A DNA stretch of 64,000 bases from Saccharolobus caldissimus (GCF_020886315.1 NZ_AP025226.1:2974469-3038468); one strand, 5' to 3'. Shown: positions 1 to 11,001, counted from the first letter of the stretch. Translations and numbers: made by a program. The notes: generated by a model not told the origin, from the letters alone.

Positions 1-135
1 AGCTGCTATTTGGTTAAGTGTAAAATTATTGGAACTATTAAATATAAATAACATTATTACGCCAATTATTATAATTGTTGCACTTATTATTACGCCAATT
101 CTTAAAGTATAACCTATAACATCATTAAAATCCAT
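1..135 (-). CDS. DUF1634-like small membrane protein (N-terminal 45 residues, cut by window edge)
   Basis: Reading the minus strand from an ATG at 135 gives MDFNDVIGYTLRIGVIISA followed by a strongly hydrophobic run (about residues 12-32), open to the window edge. The start overlaps the last codons of the TauE-like gene by 11 bases, so the two are translationally coupled. In archaea TauE/SafE permeases are often followed by a DUF1634 membrane protein, and the start of this one fits that pattern. Family assignment is inferred from context and the hydrophobic N-terminus only. Confidence 0.6.
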   Translation of the reverse strand, partial: MDFNDVIGYTLRIGVIISATIIIIGVIMLFIFNSSNNFTLNQIAA

Positions 136-985
136 ACCCTAGTCCCCTCAATATCATTTGAATTCCTAAAAATACTAAAATTGCCGTGAAGATATACCTT
201 ATAGTCCTGTTAGTAACCCTCACTAGTATTTTAGTTCCGATAAAAGCCCCTACTAAAACTCCTATCGCAGTGCCTGCAGCTAAAAACGGTTGAATATATC
301 CAAATAGCCAATAAATTGAGCTTCCAGTAGCAGCCGTAACTCCTATCATAAAATTACTAGTAGTAGTGCTCACTTTCATTGGAAGATTCATGGCCCAATC
401 CATACCTAAGACTTTTAAAGCACCAGAACCTATTCCTAATAGACCAGATATAAAACCAGCAAAAAACATAATTATTTCTCCTAACCACCATCTTATTCCT
501 AAATATTCAACTTCTTGATTTAATGCAGCATCATAGTATTTCCCATATAGTTGGAAAACTTTAGTAGTCCAATCAGGTTTAACTGGCCTAGGAAGTTCAA
601 ATTTGGATTTAGTTAATTGAACATATACTTGAGAAAGCAATACAATTCCAAAAACTATATATACTATAAATTGTAAATGATGCGAATATATATAAGCTAC
701 CGTTAACGCACCTACTATAGAACCGCTAGTTGTAGCTATCTCAAGACCCATACCTATTCTGACGTTAGTTATTCTATCTTTTATATAAGCACTGGCAGCA
801 CCACTCGATGTTGCTATAGTCGATATTAAACTAGCACCAGAGGCGTAAACAATAGGAATTCCTAAATATAAAGTGTATATTGGTACTAAAAATGTAGCAC
901 CGCCTAAACCTGTTAAAGCCCCTAAAATACCAGAAAGCGCGCTTATGAGGACTATTGCGATAAAAAACTCCAGTGGAGGTAACAT
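125..985 (-). CDS. TauE/SafE (DUF81) family membrane transporter
   Basis: A 286-residue, multi-pass membrane protein. Two glycine-rich repeats typical of the TauE/SafE family are visible: GILGALTGLGGATFLVP near the N-terminus (about residues 19-35) and SGLLGIGSGALKV in the middle (about 183-195), the internal duplication of this family. Members are proposed exporters of sulfite, sulfonates or other organosulfur anions. In a sulfur-metabolising acidophile a sulfite or sulfonate substrate is plausible but not shown. The gene overlaps the downstream DUF1634-like gene, which probably works with it. Confidence 0.85.
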   Translation of the reverse strand: MLPPLEFFIAIVLISALSGILGALTGLGGATFLVPIYTLYLGIPIVYASGASLISTIATSSGAASAYIKDRITNVRIGMGLEIATTSGSIVGALTVAYIYSHHLQFIVYIVFGIVLLSQVYVQLTKSKFELPRPVKPDWTTKVFQLYGKYYDAALNQEVEYLGIRWWLGEIIMFFAGFISGLLGIGSGALKVLGMDWAMNLPMKVSTTTSNFMIGVTAATGSSIYWLFGYIQPFLAAGTAIGVLVGAFIGTKILVRVTNRTIRYIFTAILVFLGIQMILRGLGYGF

Positions 986-1019
986 AACTTTATCCTATTA
1001 TTACTCATTTTTAAAATTG

Positions 1020-2420
1020 TTACTCATCATACTCATATTCCACGGGATCTTTTAAACCATTAATTTTAAATGCAACTTTCCTCATGTAACAAGGCCCGCA
1101 TCTTCCACAATGCTTCTCACCACCTTCATAGCAACTCCAGGTTAAGTGAAGAGGAGCACCTATTTGATAACCGAGCTTTACTATTTCGTGCTTAACTAAG
1201 TTACCTACTGGCATTAATACGTCAATTTTCTTATTAGGACCAGTTGCATAAGGGCTCAACTTTTGTAACATTCTAATGAACTCCATCTCATTATCTGGAT
1301 ATGCACCGGCTTCCTCTAAATTAATTCCAGAAGCAATAGCGTCAAATCCATAAGCTTCGGCTACAGCGAGAGCTACTGAGAGGAAAATAAGATTCCTTGC
1401 TGGAACCCATTCATGAGCAAACTCGGCACCCTCTTCCCCCTTTCTATCTTTAACTATCTCTCCCCCTCCCCTTATTAAAGTGCTATGCCCTATCATTTTA
1501 AACAAATCAGTATTAATTTCTATTAAAGGAACGTTAAGATATTCTGAAATTTTTCTCACAGCTTCTCTTTCCTTTTCCTCAGCTTTATGATGATAGTTAA
1601 AATGAATTAGTGTGACATCGTAACCATCTCTAATTAATTTAGTTGCAGCCACTGTCGAATCTAACCCTCCACTTGCCACTACCAGAACTTTCTTTTTCTT
1701 ACCCTCCTTTTCTAATAGCGGAAGACTAACAATTTGTTTATCATTATTTACCATTACAACTGAATATGGATCAAGTTTAGTCACATTTATCGGATCAAAT
1801 GGTTTCACATCAAAATAGTCATCTAATGAAGAAAAGAATGCAGCTTGTAATGAATAATCGTAAGCCATATATAATGGTTTGAAATTCTGTGCTAGAAATA
1901 TTCTATCTGGGTTTATTTTATCTCCAATAACTAGCGCAAAGCTACCTCTTATTTCATTTAAAATCGTCCTTAAAGACTCTATTTTACCATCCCAAACTTT
2001 ATCTAAAAGTGGCGGTAATATCGCGCTATCTATCTTCGTTCTTCTTTTAAGTTCATATTTCCTCTCTAGTTCCATATCATTGGCTATAATACCGTTATGA
2101 GTAATAACATATCTTTCTCCAATAAAGGGTTGTATATCCTCTTCAGTCTTCTGTCTGACGTATTCAGTAGTAGGCTCAGCTCTATTATTTGCTATTATTA
2201 CTCTAGAATTCTCATCTAAAATCCCGTATAACAACTCCTCTTTTTCTGATGGTTTACCTAATGCTTTCCTAACCTTTACGCTTCCATCTTTCTCTATAAC
2301 TACAATACCAAAACTATCCCTTCCTCTGTCCTCAGCCTTTTTAAGAATATTGGCTAATTTCTTTTCAATCTTATCGAAATTATTTGGATCAAATATTAAT
2401 ACTCCCGTTACACTGCACAC
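1020..2420 (-). CDS. GAT-QueC: glutamine amidotransferase fused to a QueC-like domain (archaeosine synthesis)
   Basis: The protein (466 residues) starts Met-Cys2, the N-terminal nucleophile of a class II (Ntn) glutamine amidotransferase domain covering roughly residues 2-230. A QueC-like PP-loop domain follows, with SGGLDST at 250-256 and four zinc-ligand cysteines near the end (C430, C438, C441, C444). Established knowledge: in many crenarchaea this GAT-QueC fusion replaces ArcS and converts preQ0 in tRNA to archaeosine using glutamine nitrogen. The alternative is a true 7-cyano-7-deazaguanine synthase, but the fused amidotransferase favours archaeosine formation. It stands alone and runs opposite to the helicase gene. 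Confidence 0.85.
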   Translation of the reverse strand: MCSVTGVLIFDPNNFDKIEKKLANILKKAEDRGRDSFGIVVIEKDGSVKVRKALGKPSEKEELLYGILDENSRVIIANNRAEPTTEYVRQKTEEDIQPFIGERYVITHNGIIANDMELERKYELKRRTKIDSAILPPLLDKVWDGKIESLRTILNEIRGSFALVIGDKINPDRIFLAQNFKPLYMAYDYSLQAAFFSSLDDYFDVKPFDPINVTKLDPYSVVMVNNDKQIVSLPLLEKEGKKKKVLVVASGGLDSTVAATKLIRDGYDVTLIHFNYHHKAEEKEREAVRKISEYLNVPLIEINTDLFKMIGHSTLIRGGGEIVKDRKGEEGAEFAHEWVPARNLIFLSVALAVAEAYGFDAIASGINLEEAGAYPDNEMEFIRMLQKLSPYATGPNKKIDVLMPVGNLVKHEIVKLGYQIGAPLHLTWSCYEGGEKHCGRCGPCYMRKVAFKINGLKDPVEYEYDE

Positions 2421-2439
2421 TTGTTATATAAATTACCAC

Positions 2440-2664
2440 TTAGCTAAAAAGCTGGTGTCTGAACTCAAGTTTAATCTTAATCATTTCCCCTTCCAAATTT
2501 TCGCCATCAATTATAGAAAAACCATATTTTGATGCAATATGTGGCAATTCCTCTAATACTCTTTCTAGTATAACTATTTCTACCAAATCTCCTATCTTAC
2601 ATTTGTCTCTCTGCTTGGATAAGAATACTTCTACATCTTTTTCATTTACTAAAATATCCACCAT
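2440..2664 (-). CDS. Small protein of unknown function (74 aa)
   Basis: An intact 74-residue frame lies between GAT-QueC and the divergent helicase gene, in the same direction as GAT-QueC and 19 bases upstream of it, so it may be cotranscribed. The translation begins [20 protein letters not shown] and is a soluble, charged, mixed alpha/beta sequence. Its start is 33 bases from the helicase GTG, which makes a shared divergent promoter likely. I do not recognise the family. Confidence 0.6.
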   Translation of the reverse strand: MVDILVNEKDVEVFLSKQRDKCKIGDLVEIVILERVLEELPHIASKYGFSIIDGENLEGEMIKIKLEFRHQLFS

Positions 2665-2697
2665 GCTTTTAATCTATGTAGCATTGTTAATAAAATT

Positions 2698-4926
2698 GTG
2701 GAAATTCTTAGCGAGATTGGAGAAAGATTAAGATTATTTAACGCAAGGTTAGCCCATGTATATACTGAAACTTCATTGGAGCCAGATTTAGGACCACATG
2801 TAAATGAGTTAGATTTAGATGAAAATCTTAAGAAAGCGTTGATAGAATATGGAATTGAAACTTTGTACAAATATCAATACGAAGCTTTCAGAAAAATAAG
2901 GAATAGAGAGAACGTAATGATAATATCTGGAACTGGAACTGGGAAGACTGAGGCTTTCTTAATACCTATATTAGATTTAGCCCTTAAAGGAGAGAGAAGC
3001 GTACTTGTATATCCTACTAAAGCGTTAGCTAGAGATCAGCTTACTAGAATATATAAGTTAAGTAACGCATTAGGTCTAAATGTTGGAATATTTGATGGGG
3101 ACACTCCAGAAAAGGAGAGGGAAAGATTATATCGTGATCCACCCCATATTTTAATAACTAATCCAGACATGATACATATAGGCTTAGCATTAAGTGAGAG
3201 ATTTAGAAAATTATTAAGAACTTCGGACCATTTTGTATTCGATGAGGTCCACGTATATGAAGGAGTTTTGGGTTCTCATCTTAGAAATTTAGTAGATAGA
3301 ATAAGGGAATTTAGTGATGAAATTCACATAATAGCATCCAGTGCTACTATAGGTGCTACAAAATATTTATTCAAAGAGTTATTTGGTGTTGATGGTGACA
3401 TAATTGAAGGAAGTAAAAGAAGGAAGGGAATAGCAATACATGCATTAATAGATAGTAATGGTTCTAGTAGATGGACCTTAGCAGCTTATTTAGCTGCAGT
3501 TTTAGTAAAAAAGGGACTAAAAGTACTCGTATTTACTGATTCGCAACAAATGGCTGAATTGGTAGCGAAAATTTCAGATAGGTTTAGCATAAACCTAGCA
3601 GTCCATAGGGCAGGGTTAATTGCTGAAGAGAGAATAAAAGTTGAAGAAAAATTAAGAAAAGGCGAATTAGACGGTGTAGTAGCTACACCCACATTAGAGT
3701 TAGGAATAGACATAGGAAGTATAGATGCGGTAATTATGGCTGAAAACCCGCCAAGTTATACTAAATACATTCAGAGAGCAGGAAGAGCTGGAAGAAGAAA
3801 TAAGATTGGTCTAATATTTACTATTTTAGGAGACGACCCTATAGATAGCTACTACTTAAGGCATCCTAATGAGTTTTTTAACAGGCAAATTCAATCAATT
3901 ACCTTCGATCCAACTAACCTAGAAGTTATTAAAATACATGCCGCTGCTTATCTTGTAGAAAAACATAGGATATTCCTTGGTGATTTACCTTATTTATGGA
4001 AAAAAGCTTACGAAATATTAAATCTAAATGGTATAATAAAAATTGTAAATGATTATGCATATGCCACACCTAATACTAAAAAATTCGTAGCCTCTTCATC
4101 TCTCAGAAGTATAGGGCCAATAGTGAGAATTTATGACGAGAATAATAAAAAGATTGGAGAGAGAGAATTACCAGTAGCTCTTCATGATTTATACCCTTAT
4201 GCAGTATATCTTATTTCAAAGAAAACCTATATTGTAAAGGAATTAAATCTAGATAATCTTACAGCAAAAGTAAAAAAGATAAATGGTGAATTAACATATT
4301 ACACTAAGCCTTTATATTCAATGGATCTACTAGAATTTAATAAAAAGGATGAAAGAAAAGTATTCGGAATTAAAGTAGAATATGGAGACATGAAACTTCT
4401 TATGTCGGTTCTAGGTTACGTTACATATGATATATATTCAAGAAAAGAGAGGGGAAGAAATGAATATAAATATGATAATCCGATTAATTTCACTTACAAC
4501 ACAAAAGGATTATTAATATATCATCCTCTTATAGAGGATTTCACTTTAATTGATAACATGGAAACGTATCACGCAACTGAACACGTGTTAATTTCCGCAG
4601 CTAGAGTTGTAGCAGGGGCTTCGTTAACCGATTTAGGCGGAATAAGCTACCCCAGCGGGCATGTAGTAATATACGATTCAGCTATAGGAGGCAGTGGAGT
4701 AGCTAAATTGCTCTTTGAAAGACTTGAGGAAGCATATGAGGTCGCTTTAGATATTGTAAAAAGCTGTAACTGTGAAGATGGTTGTCCTAAATGCGTTTAT
4801 AGTCCCTATTGTGGTAATAACAATAAATATTTATCTAGGAAAAAATCTTTAAGATTAATAAATAGTTTGATTAGTGGATCTCTAAATAATATGGAAAGAG
4901 AAAGAGAGGGAAAACCAATTGTATGA
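2698..4926 (+). CDS. Superfamily 2 DEVH helicase with C-terminal zinc-binding (DUF1998-type) domain, Hrq1/MrfA-like
   Basis: A 742-residue protein beginning with GTG. Visible motifs: Q-motif-like YKYQYEA (58-64), Walker A GTGTGKT (78-84), DEVH (182-185), SAT-type motif III (about 216-218), and motif [10 protein letters not shown] near 360. The C-terminus holds a cysteine cluster (C690, C692, C696, C699, C705) typical of the DUF1998/MZB module. Family members (bacterial MrfA, eukaryotic Hrq1) are 3'-5' DNA helicases linked to repair of crosslinks and bulky lesions. The stop overlaps the start of the next gene by 8 bases, so the two are cotranscribed. Confidence 0.85.
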   Translation: MEILSEIGERLRLFNARLAHVYTETSLEPDLGPHVNELDLDENLKKALIEYGIETLYKYQYEAFRKIRNRENVMIISGTGTGKTEAFLIPILDLALKGERSVLVYPTKALARDQLTRIYKLSNALGLNVGIFDGDTPEKERERLYRDPPHILITNPDMIHIGLALSERFRKLLRTSDHFVFDEVHVYEGVLGSHLRNLVDRIREFSDEIHIIASSATIGATKYLFKELFGVDGDIIEGSKRRKGIAIHALIDSNGSSRWTLAAYLAAVLVKKGLKVLVFTDSQQMAELVAKISDRFSINLAVHRAGLIAEERIKVEEKLRKGELDGVVATPTLELGIDIGSIDAVIMAENPPSYTKYIQRAGRAGRRNKIGLIFTILGDDPIDSYYLRHPNEFFNRQIQSITFDPTNLEVIKIHAAAYLVEKHRIFLGDLPYLWKKAYEILNLNGIIKIVNDYAYATPNTKKFVASSSLRSIGPIVRIYDENNKKIGERELPVALHDLYPYAVYLISKKTYIVKELNLDNLTAKVKKINGELTYYTKPLYSMDLLEFNKKDERKVFGIKVEYGDMKLLMSVLGYVTYDIYSRKERGRNEYKYDNPINFTYNTKGLLIYHPLIEDFTLIDNMETYHATEHVLISAARVVAGASLTDLGGISYPSGHVVIYDSAIGGSGVAKLLFERLEEAYEVALDIVKSCNCEDGCPKCVYSPYCGNNNKYLSRKKSLRLINSLISGSLNNMEREREGKPIV

Positions 4927-6775
4927 GGACTTTTACAGAATATTAAAGCCTACAAAAATTAGTGATATAAAAGTAAATAATATAATCAAATATAAGGATG
5001 GAATAGTAATAAAAGAAGGCAGTACACCTAGATACGAGTACTTTAGAGGTATAGAAGGGGAAAATATAGTAGATTTTATAGGGTATACTGGAATAGAAGA
5101 TTTAGGAGATAAAATAAAAGTTAAAGCAGGGACTAAATGGTTAGATATATTAAGGAATTATAATATAGAATTTTGGTCAAATCTAGACTTTACAATTGGA
5201 GGAAGTGTATTCTTTAATGATCCCATAAGCGGTTTTAATGAGTTTGGAAAGATAAAAGATAGAGTTGAAGTTGACGGATTTATAAACGGTGAATTTTATT
5301 CTGGAAAATATAAAGGGGGTATAGTAATAAATGTTTATTTAAAAAAAGAAAATAAAGAAATTATATATGAAAGATTTGATGGAAATTTAAACGATTTAAT
5401 TACAATTATAAAAAATTGGTATAGTACAAGAATACCAGTTTTTAGAGATGTAAGTATAGTAAAAAAAGATAAGGAAAGTTACATTTTGGTATCTTATCCC
5501 AAAATTAGAGAAAGATTAGTAATAGACTTAATAAGGGATTTTAGTATAGAAAAAAATCCAATATATGAATATATGAATTATGAATACTGGTATCTAGGTT
5601 ATATTCCAATAAATGATATAAATAATATAATAAAACAATTTGAAGCAGCAGATTTTTCCATACTAAGATTTAGAAAAGATGAGATAGCTTTTTCGTTATA
5701 TTCCAATAAACCATTAAACCCTATATTGAATGCTCTGGAGTATTCTACAGTAGAAGGTAATAATTTATTTAGCGGATGTATTCTTTGTGGTAAATGTATT
5801 GATGTCTGCCCTTATGGAAAACAAGTTAATGACGTTTTTCATACACCATTAGGATTTTATACAATTTCATATTTTGAAAAAGAAAATGAGTTAGCAAATT
5901 GCCACATGTGCGGTTTATGTGAGAGTGTTTGTCCAGTTACGTTAAATATAACAGAATCTCTTAAGAGAAATTCCAAACTTAATGAAATTAGACCGAAAAA
6001 TGTTATTAATATACCAAATAAAATTTTTACGTCTGTTTTACTTATAACTCCCCTTTCTGAAGAGTTAGAAGATCAAATAATTAAATCTATTATATATTTA
6101 AGGAAAAAAGGTAAAAAAATTGGTATATTATATTTAAATATTGATTTTACTAAGCTAATTAAAGACGAATTAAACATATCAGAATTAGAAAAAATAAAGG
6201 AAATATATGTAGTAACTCCCGAGGAATATTTCTATTTACAAAAATTAAGGAAAAAAACTCTTGTTGACATTTATCATGTCCAACTATTGGCAATGGACGA
6301 ATTAAAATTAGATAAAAGTAAGTTACATATACCTTGTTTATTAAGGGGTGAAGTAAGTCTATCTGAACTTGTATGTAGTAATATATTTCTAAACATATTA
6401 AATAGTAAAGATAATATTAGGAAAATTAATAAAGAAATTACATTATGTCCTTTAACTGCTAAAGAATTAAAAATTAAAACACCATTAGATCTACTAGGAA
6501 TAGATATAAATGAAAATTATATAGAAAATATTATTAAAAAAGTTAATAAAGAAATTAATAATATTAGAGATATAGAAGAAGATCTAAATTGGTATAATAA
6601 CATAGATGATAATATAATATATGAGATATATTCCAATATAATAGATAATGTAGTAAAGGACGAAAAATTGGAAAATCTTCTATTAATATATTTCAAATTA
6701 AATAAAATAGATGGTATAGGAGACAATATTAAGAAAATATTAACTGAGAAAATTGAAAAAATTATTTTTTCCTAA
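4919..6775 (+). CDS. FAD-binding / double [4Fe-4S] oxidoreductase (GlcD-GlcF-like)
   Basis: A 618-residue protein with a TTG start inside the end of the helicase gene. The N-terminal part (about 30-160) resembles a PCMH-type FAD-binding domain ([20 protein letters not shown], then IGGSVFF). Two ferredoxin-type clusters follow: C287-C290-C293-C297 and C328-C331-C334-C338. The last 200 residues are lysine/isoleucine-rich and end in a helix-hairpin-helix-like stretch ([17 protein letters not shown]). The lay-out suggests an electron-transferring dehydrogenase of the glycolate/lactate oxidase type, but no CCG domain is evident and the substrate is unknown. Its end overlaps the convergent moaB gene by 14 bases. 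Confidence 0.7.
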   Translation: MYEDFYRILKPTKISDIKVNNIIKYKDGIVIKEGSTPRYEYFRGIEGENIVDFIGYTGIEDLGDKIKVKAGTKWLDILRNYNIEFWSNLDFTIGGSVFFNDPISGFNEFGKIKDRVEVDGFINGEFYSGKYKGGIVINVYLKKENKEIIYERFDGNLNDLITIIKNWYSTRIPVFRDVSIVKKDKESYILVSYPKIRERLVIDLIRDFSIEKNPIYEYMNYEYWYLGYIPINDINNIIKQFEAADFSILRFRKDEIAFSLYSNKPLNPILNALEYSTVEGNNLFSGCILCGKCIDVCPYGKQVNDVFHTPLGFYTISYFEKENELANCHMCGLCESVCPVTLNITESLKRNSKLNEIRPKNVINIPNKIFTSVLLITPLSEELEDQIIKSIIYLRKKGKKIGILYLNIDFTKLIKDELNISELEKIKEIYVVTPEEYFYLQKLRKKTLVDIYHVQLLAMDELKLDKSKLHIPCLLRGEVSLSELVCSNIFLNILNSKDNIRKINKEITLCPLTAKELKIKTPLDLLGIDINENYIENIIKKVNKEINNIRDIEEDLNWYNNIDDNIIYEIYSNIIDNVVKDEKLENLLLIYFKLNKIDGIGDNIKKILTEKIEKIIFS

Positions 6776-7301
6776 CCAAATAAATTAGGTGACCTACTTC
6801 TGGCAAAATTAATTCTTTCATAGCCAATTTTACTGCGTCGGGAGAACCAGGTAGTAGATATATTATTTTATCATTAACTATACCCGCTGTAGCTTTAGTT
6901 AAATATGCGGCAGCCCTAACTTCTGGGTCATTAAAACTTACTAATCTAAAAACGTCAGCAAATCCCTCAATTTCCCTATCAAATATTTTCCTTATAGTTT
7001 CCACTGTAACATCAGTTTGTGCATACCCAGTTCCCCCAGTGGAGATTATAACGTCTACCTGAGGGTTATCAAGGGCTGCTATAAAGGCCTTAAGTATCTT
7101 TATTTTGTCATCTGGTACTAAATCATATCCAATAATGTTGTACTTAGATTCGATGATTAACTGCTTTATAATATCCCCAGACTCGTCAATAACGGGTTCC
7201 TTTTTCATTAATTTCTCGTATCTTGATGTGCTAATTGTAATCACATAAAAGTTTATATTTGTGGGGGAATGCTCTCTATGCGTCTTATGAGCTGACATCA
7301 A
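6762..7301 (-). CDS. moaB: MoaB/MogA-family molybdopterin biosynthesis protein
   Basis: A 179-residue protein with the MoCF-binding core: [17 protein letters not shown], followed by [10 protein letters not shown] and a C-terminal LLPGSPDAV loop. These are the conserved glycine loops of the MogA/MoaB family, which adenylylates molybdopterin before metal insertion. Archaea usually carry this as MoaB. The gene sits 8 bases downstream of the COG1665-like nucleotidyltransferase on the same strand, probably one transcript. Confidence 0.9.
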   Translation of the reverse strand: MMSAHKTHREHSPTNINFYVITISTSRYEKLMKKEPVIDESGDIIKQLIIESKYNIIGYDLVPDDKIKILKAFIAALDNPQVDVIISTGGTGYAQTDVTVETIRKIFDREIEGFADVFRLVSFNDPEVRAAAYLTKATAGIVNDKIIYLLPGSPDAVKLAMKELILPEVGHLIYLVRKK

Positions 7302-7309
7302 ACTAATTT

Positions 7310-8128
7310 TTACTTAGGTATTTTTAATTTTACTGTTTTAGCAATATCTAAATCAATGTCTTTAAAATTGTTCCTGAGAAGTACTTTGCCATTAATATAT
7401 AGAATTGTATCCAAAGGTATTTCAGTAAATCTAATTCTAAAGCTCGTTAATATGTAATCATTACCAGACTCATCAACTGCTAAGTATTTTACTGGAAGTG
7501 AGAAAGGCTTAATTAATTTCTTTATTTTCACATAACCTTTAAAATCTCTAATTTCCTTAACCTCGCCGAAGTTTTCGCATTCAACTATTTTAAAGGTATA
7601 TTCTTTATTTTCAAAAAGTCCTTCTAATATTCTTCTACTTTTTAAAAGTTTAAAATCGTGATAATCTAGAGTCTCCACTTCAGACTCTTTAACTTCTATT
7701 AATGGTTTTGTAACTCCTTTTAACCTAAGTTTACGTAATATTAAGTAATGTTGTGATTTAAAACTAAGGAAATCTATATCTTCACCTTTACCGCTATAAA
7801 GATAACTCCCCGTTACTCCTATTTCATTATTAAAAAAATTCCTAAATTTAACTATTATTGGATCAAATATTTCAACTCTAAAAGGACTTAAAATTTCACT
7901 TTCATTTAAAGGTATTAGAGGAACTTCGAAACCTATTTCTTTGACATATTTAAATAATTCACCAAATTTTTCTCTAGCTAAATCTAAAGCTAAACTAAGT
8001 GTCTTAATTTTAACACCATTAACAAGCCTAGGGATTGCTACTGCATAACCATCAGGGTGGTAACAACCCTTTACTGCCCATATTGAGTTTTTAAATTTCA
8101 GAAAGTAACCTTCAACGACCTCTTCCAT
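7310..8128 (-). CDS. Predicted archaeal nucleotidyltransferase-like protein (COG1665-like)
   Basis: I chose the ATG at 8128 (272 residues, [20 protein letters not shown]) rather than an upstream start at 8158, because the protein family begins with a phrase of this kind (xxDGxxWAVKGxxHPxxxxxAxPR). The middle contains [17 protein letters not shown], a GS-x(n)-DxD pattern of minimal nucleotidyltransferases. The archaeal COG1665 family has this combination. Its substrate is unknown. It precedes moaB closely and is divergent from the FAD oxidoreductase gene, with about 40 bases between starts. Confidence 0.6.
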   Translation of the reverse strand: MEEVVEGYFLKFKNSIWAVKGCYHPDGYAVAIPRLVNGVKIKTLSLALDLAREKFGELFKYVKEIGFEVPLIPLNESEILSPFRVEIFDPIIVKFRNFFNNEIGVTGSYLYSGKGEDIDFLSFKSQHYLILRKLRLKGVTKPLIEVKESEVETLDYHDFKLLKSRRILEGLFENKEYTFKIVECENFGEVKEIRDFKGYVKIKKLIKPFSLPVKYLAVDESGNDYILTSFRIRFTEIPLDTILYINGKVLLRNNFKDIDLDIAKTVKLKIPK

Positions 8129-8167
8129 AGTTAGTTTTAATAAATAATAGTTTATCAATAATTCGCT

Positions 8168-9178
8168 TTGAGAGTAACGATAATAGGAGGGGGAATAGTA
8201 GGAAGTTCAATATATCTACTTTTAAAGAAACTAGGAATAAATACAGTGTTAATAGATCCAAACATAAGGAAAATCTTTCCGAGTCTTATACACTCGTTAT
8301 TATTAAAAGGAAAGGATATTGAGTTAGCTAGACTATCTTTGGATTTTTATAGAATGTTTAGAATACCTTATATACCATTTAAATCATATACAATAGGAGA
8401 TATAGACTCTAGACTACTTAATCTATGGTCTTCTGTAGGTGTTAATATAAACCAAAAGTTTGTTAATTGGCTAGATTCTGACGCTATAGAAGCGGTAGGA
8501 GGAGATGGGCTAGTTTATATAAAAAATTTACTAAGTAAAGCGGAAAGGATAGTCAAATATGCTAGAGTTATAATTAATAAAAATAAAGGAATAGTAAAGA
8601 TTGAAAATACTACTTATGAACCAGACTTAATCATATTATCTGCAGGCGCGTGGAGTAAATATTTAGTAAATATTAAAATACCTATAAAAACATATTATTG
8701 TTGGGCATCGTTAATAATATCTAATAGAAAGGAAATAGGTTCTAATATAATTTATGACTATGTCAATTATTTTTACTCTAGACCAGTAATGGGATTAGGA
8801 CTTCCGTTTGCTATTGCAGGAGATGGTAAAACAATAGAGGCAAATCCTTACGAAAAAAGAATTTGTATAGATGATAAGCGTGAAGTAATCTTAAGAATCT
8901 CGAAAAGGCTTGGATACGTTAAAGATTTATATACCTCTGGAAGTTTTTGTGAAGCAACCCCCGATATGAAACCGGCCTTTGGAAAAATAGCAGAAAACGT
9001 ATATTATATTGGGGGTTTTAACGGATATGGGGCTGAAGTAGGTCCTGGATTAGCCTCTATACTAGTTAACGAGATTATTAACAAAAAAGATTCAGATGAA
9101 TTTAGAGAATATAAATTAGAAAGATTTAACAATTTCAATGACGATTTCGAAATAGGTAAAGAACCTCATGAATTATAG
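8168..9178 (+). CDS. FAD-dependent oxidoreductase (DAO family)
   Basis: A 336-residue protein that starts with TTG directly at the dinucleotide-binding fold: MRVTIIGGGIVGSSIYLLLK (GxGxxG). C-terminal FAD-contact segments are visible (TPDMKPAFGKI and YYIGGFNGYGAEVGPGLA), the usual ending of glycine/sarcosine oxidase or glycerol-3-phosphate dehydrogenase relatives. The substrate cannot be assigned. The gene overlaps the end of the convergent 145-residue gene by 13 bases. Confidence 0.85.
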   Translation: MRVTIIGGGIVGSSIYLLLKKLGINTVLIDPNIRKIFPSLIHSLLLKGKDIELARLSLDFYRMFRIPYIPFKSYTIGDIDSRLLNLWSSVGVNINQKFVNWLDSDAIEAVGGDGLVYIKNLLSKAERIVKYARVIINKNKGIVKIENTTYEPDLIILSAGAWSKYLVNIKIPIKTYYCWASLIISNRKEIGSNIIYDYVNYFYSRPVMGLGLPFAIAGDGKTIEANPYEKRICIDDKREVILRISKRLGYVKDLYTSGSFCEATPDMKPAFGKIAENVYYIGGFNGYGAEVGPGLASILVNEIINKKDSDEFREYKLERFNNFNDDFEIGKEPHEL

Positions 9179-9603
9179 ATTTCTAAATGACGATTTACAA
9201 TATCCTTTAATTTCCCCTTTTCATCAATCTGAAGGTGAGCTCTCTGCTTATCTCTGCAATTTATACAATCATAAAGTATCCAAGCACCTAAAAATTCGTC
9301 AGAGTAATAATATTTTATGCCTCTCCAACCCTTTAGACTAATTAGATAGTCTGCCAAATCTTCACGTAAAGTGGGAAATGCTACAAATTTTCTAAGTTTT
9401 ATATAGTATAGTTTATACGTCTTAAAATACTTTGGATGTATTAATACTGAAAATTGAGTATAGAATTCGTCTATGTCACTTACTTTAATCATCTGTATTA
9501 ATCCACCATTATCTATATAAACTGCAACGTTATTATATTCTTGAAATATATCCTCTAAATCAGACCAAGGCAATGCTGGTGAGCCTAATAGCCATGAAAG
9601 CAT
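9166..9603 (-). CDS. Hypothetical protein (145 aa)
   Basis: A full-length frame of 145 residues with a strong aromatic content (about 14 Tyr, 4 Trp), starting MLSWLLGSPALPWSDLEDIF and holding a CxxCRDKQRAH phrase near residues 116-124 that could bind metal. I do not recognise the family. It is divergent from the C/D sRNA and the nuclease-like gene that begin some 40-100 bases to its right. Confidence 0.65.
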   Translation of the reverse strand: MLSWLLGSPALPWSDLEDIFQEYNNVAVYIDNGGLIQMIKVSDIDEFYTQFSVLIHPKYFKTYKLYYIKLRKFVAFPTLREDLADYLISLKGWRGIKYYYSDEFLGAWILYDCINCRDKQRAHLQIDEKGKLKDIVNRHLEIYNS

Positions 9604-9640
9604 GATTAGAGTTTTTATTATAAAAAATAATTAGTTTTAT

Positions 9641-9693
9641 GCATGATGAAGTGACGGTTTTCTGATCCGTGAAGAACATTCCCCTCACTGAGG
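9641..9693 (+). ncRNA. C/D box guide sRNA (predicted)
   Basis: All four boxes are present with canonical spacing: box C ATGATGA at 9643-9649, a 12-nt guide, box D' CTGA at 9662-9665, a 3-nt spacer, box C' GTGAAGA at 9669-9675 (one mismatch to RTGATGA), a second 12-nt guide, and box D CTGA at 9688-9691. Archaeal C/D sRNAs direct 2'-O-methylation of rRNA or tRNA through L7Ae, Nop5 and fibrillarin; the two guides are AGTGACGGTTTT and ACATTCCCCTCA. An AT-rich stretch resembling a TATA element lies at 9611-9627. The targets were not identified. The RNA covers the GTG that would otherwise be taken as the start of the next gene. Confidence 0.75.
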
Positions 9694-9704
9694 TAGATAA
9701 AAAG

Positions 9705-10325
9705 ATGAGATCTAAGGAAATGTTTCTTAAGGACTTAGAAAAATTAAAGAGAAAATTACAAAGCATATATAATAATATAAATATAGATGACATAATAAAT
9801 AAATTATTATATTATTACGAAGCAGGTTTAGTAAGTATTAATCAATCAAGTATTCAATTAATAATATCTGCACATCTAAAGAGTCTAGGTTATAGAGTAT
9901 TCGTTGAATATGAGACAAAGGGAAGGCTGCTTGATATTTATGCAGTAAGAGAGACCGACATCGGAATAGAAGTGGAGTACGGTTACGTTCCCACCTTTAA
10001 TGCAATAGTAGCTGAGGAGTACTTAAAAAGTAGATTAGCACTAAAAATTTTAAGATATAGTAATTTGTGTTCAAAATTCTATATTGCGGTACCATCTTTT
10101 TATATGCCCCCAATACCAACTGAACTATTAGAAGATCATAAAGACGAGAAGAGTATACGTAAAATAATTAGATTAGTTAGAAAATATCATAAAGTAAATG
10201 ACATAACATCTAATGATGTAAAATTAGCTAAAGTTGATGGAATAGTGAATGTTAATATAAGTAATTTGAAGGTAAATTTTATAGATAAATATACCTATAT
10301 TAAACTAGAAAATCTTTACAGATAG
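9705..10325 (+). CDS. Nuclease-like protein of unknown function (206 aa)
   Basis: The frame can be opened from GTG at 9669, but that codon lies in box C' of the C/D sRNA, so I chose the ATG at 9705 (MRSKEMFLKDLEKLKRKLQS). The core contains GYRVFVEYETKGRLLDIYAV followed by GIEVEYGY, a D-x(n)-ExE arrangement that resembles the PD-(D/E)xK nuclease fold with a non-standard last residue. No partner methylase is nearby. The nuclease reading is an inference and a weak one. The 3' end overlaps the convergent polyprenol kinase-like gene by 21 bases. Confidence 0.6.
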   Translation: MRSKEMFLKDLEKLKRKLQSIYNNINIDDIINKLLYYYEAGLVSINQSSIQLIISAHLKSLGYRVFVEYETKGRLLDIYAVRETDIGIEVEYGYVPTFNAIVAEEYLKSRLALKILRYSNLCSKFYIAVPSFYMPPIPTELLEDHKDEKSIRKIIRLVRKYHKVNDITSNDVKLAKVDGIVNVNISNLKVNFIDKYTYIKLENLYR

Positions 10326-10949
10326 ATACAAAAATAAGAAGGTAAAAAATGGCACAGAAAGGTTATCATCTATATGTGGTAAGACTTCAGCTATTGTCGC
10401 TATAATTCCCGCTATTAAACCTACAAAATTATAAATATAATACCCAACTAGTGAGCAGAAGATTAGCATACCTACTGAACCCCAAAAACCCTTAACCCTC
10501 TTTTTGTATACAAAATTTCTTATAATTCCAGTTATCCCGTCACCAAAAGACATGAAAATTAACGGTAATATTGCAATATATACGGAATTCCCGTCCCAAT
10601 AATTACGATCAATAATATACATTATTAGCAAAATAGTACCGAATGAGAATGTAAAGTAAATCTCACCTAAGTTTCCTTTCTCCATAAACCAACTCATATC
10701 AGCCTTCCTTATTCTCACTAACATTAAATATAGCATTAGAATGTATGAAGCAATTATTGGTACAATTGGGGAGTTAAATACGAATGGGGCTAAAACGGCT
10801 ACGACACCACCGCCTAACATGTGTATTATCTTTCTCGTAAAGTATATACCAAATTTTCGTGAGATAACTCTTGAAATATAAAGCGTCACTATGGCAACCC
10901 ATACTGTTAATATTAGACCCCAAATTACATCGTTAAGGTTAATTATCAT
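10305..10949 (-). CDS. SEC59/DGK1/VTE5-type integral membrane polyprenol (phytol/dolichol) kinase-like protein
   Basis: A 214-residue protein with about six membrane segments. Two family motifs are visible: YFTRKIIHMLGGG (about 36-48, the RKxxH-G segment) and MSFGDGITGIIRNFVYKKR (about 131-149) followed by KGFWGSVGML (152-161), the DGxAxxxG-x(n)-K(T/S)xxGS pattern of CTP-dependent dolichol/phytol kinases. In archaea a role in polyprenol or archaeal lipid phosphorylation is likely; the exact substrate is unknown. Confidence 0.75.
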   Translation of the reverse strand: MIINLNDVIWGLILTVWVAIVTLYISRVISRKFGIYFTRKIIHMLGGGVVAVLAPFVFNSPIVPIIASYILMLYLMLVRIRKADMSWFMEKGNLGEIYFTFSFGTILLIMYIIDRNYWDGNSVYIAILPLIFMSFGDGITGIIRNFVYKKRVKGFWGSVGMLIFCSLVGYYIYNFVGLIAGIIATIAEVLPHIDDNLSVPFFTFLFLYLSVKIF

Positions 10950-11001
10950 CCAACATATATGCTTATATAATATTTAAAAATTAATCTTAGGTAATACCAA
11001 C

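Noticed and set aside
2698-4926. Helicase plus FAD/Fe-S gene as a defence pair
   Set aside because: The helicase has the full Hrq1/MrfA lay-out known from DNA repair, and overlapping genes alone do not suggest defence.
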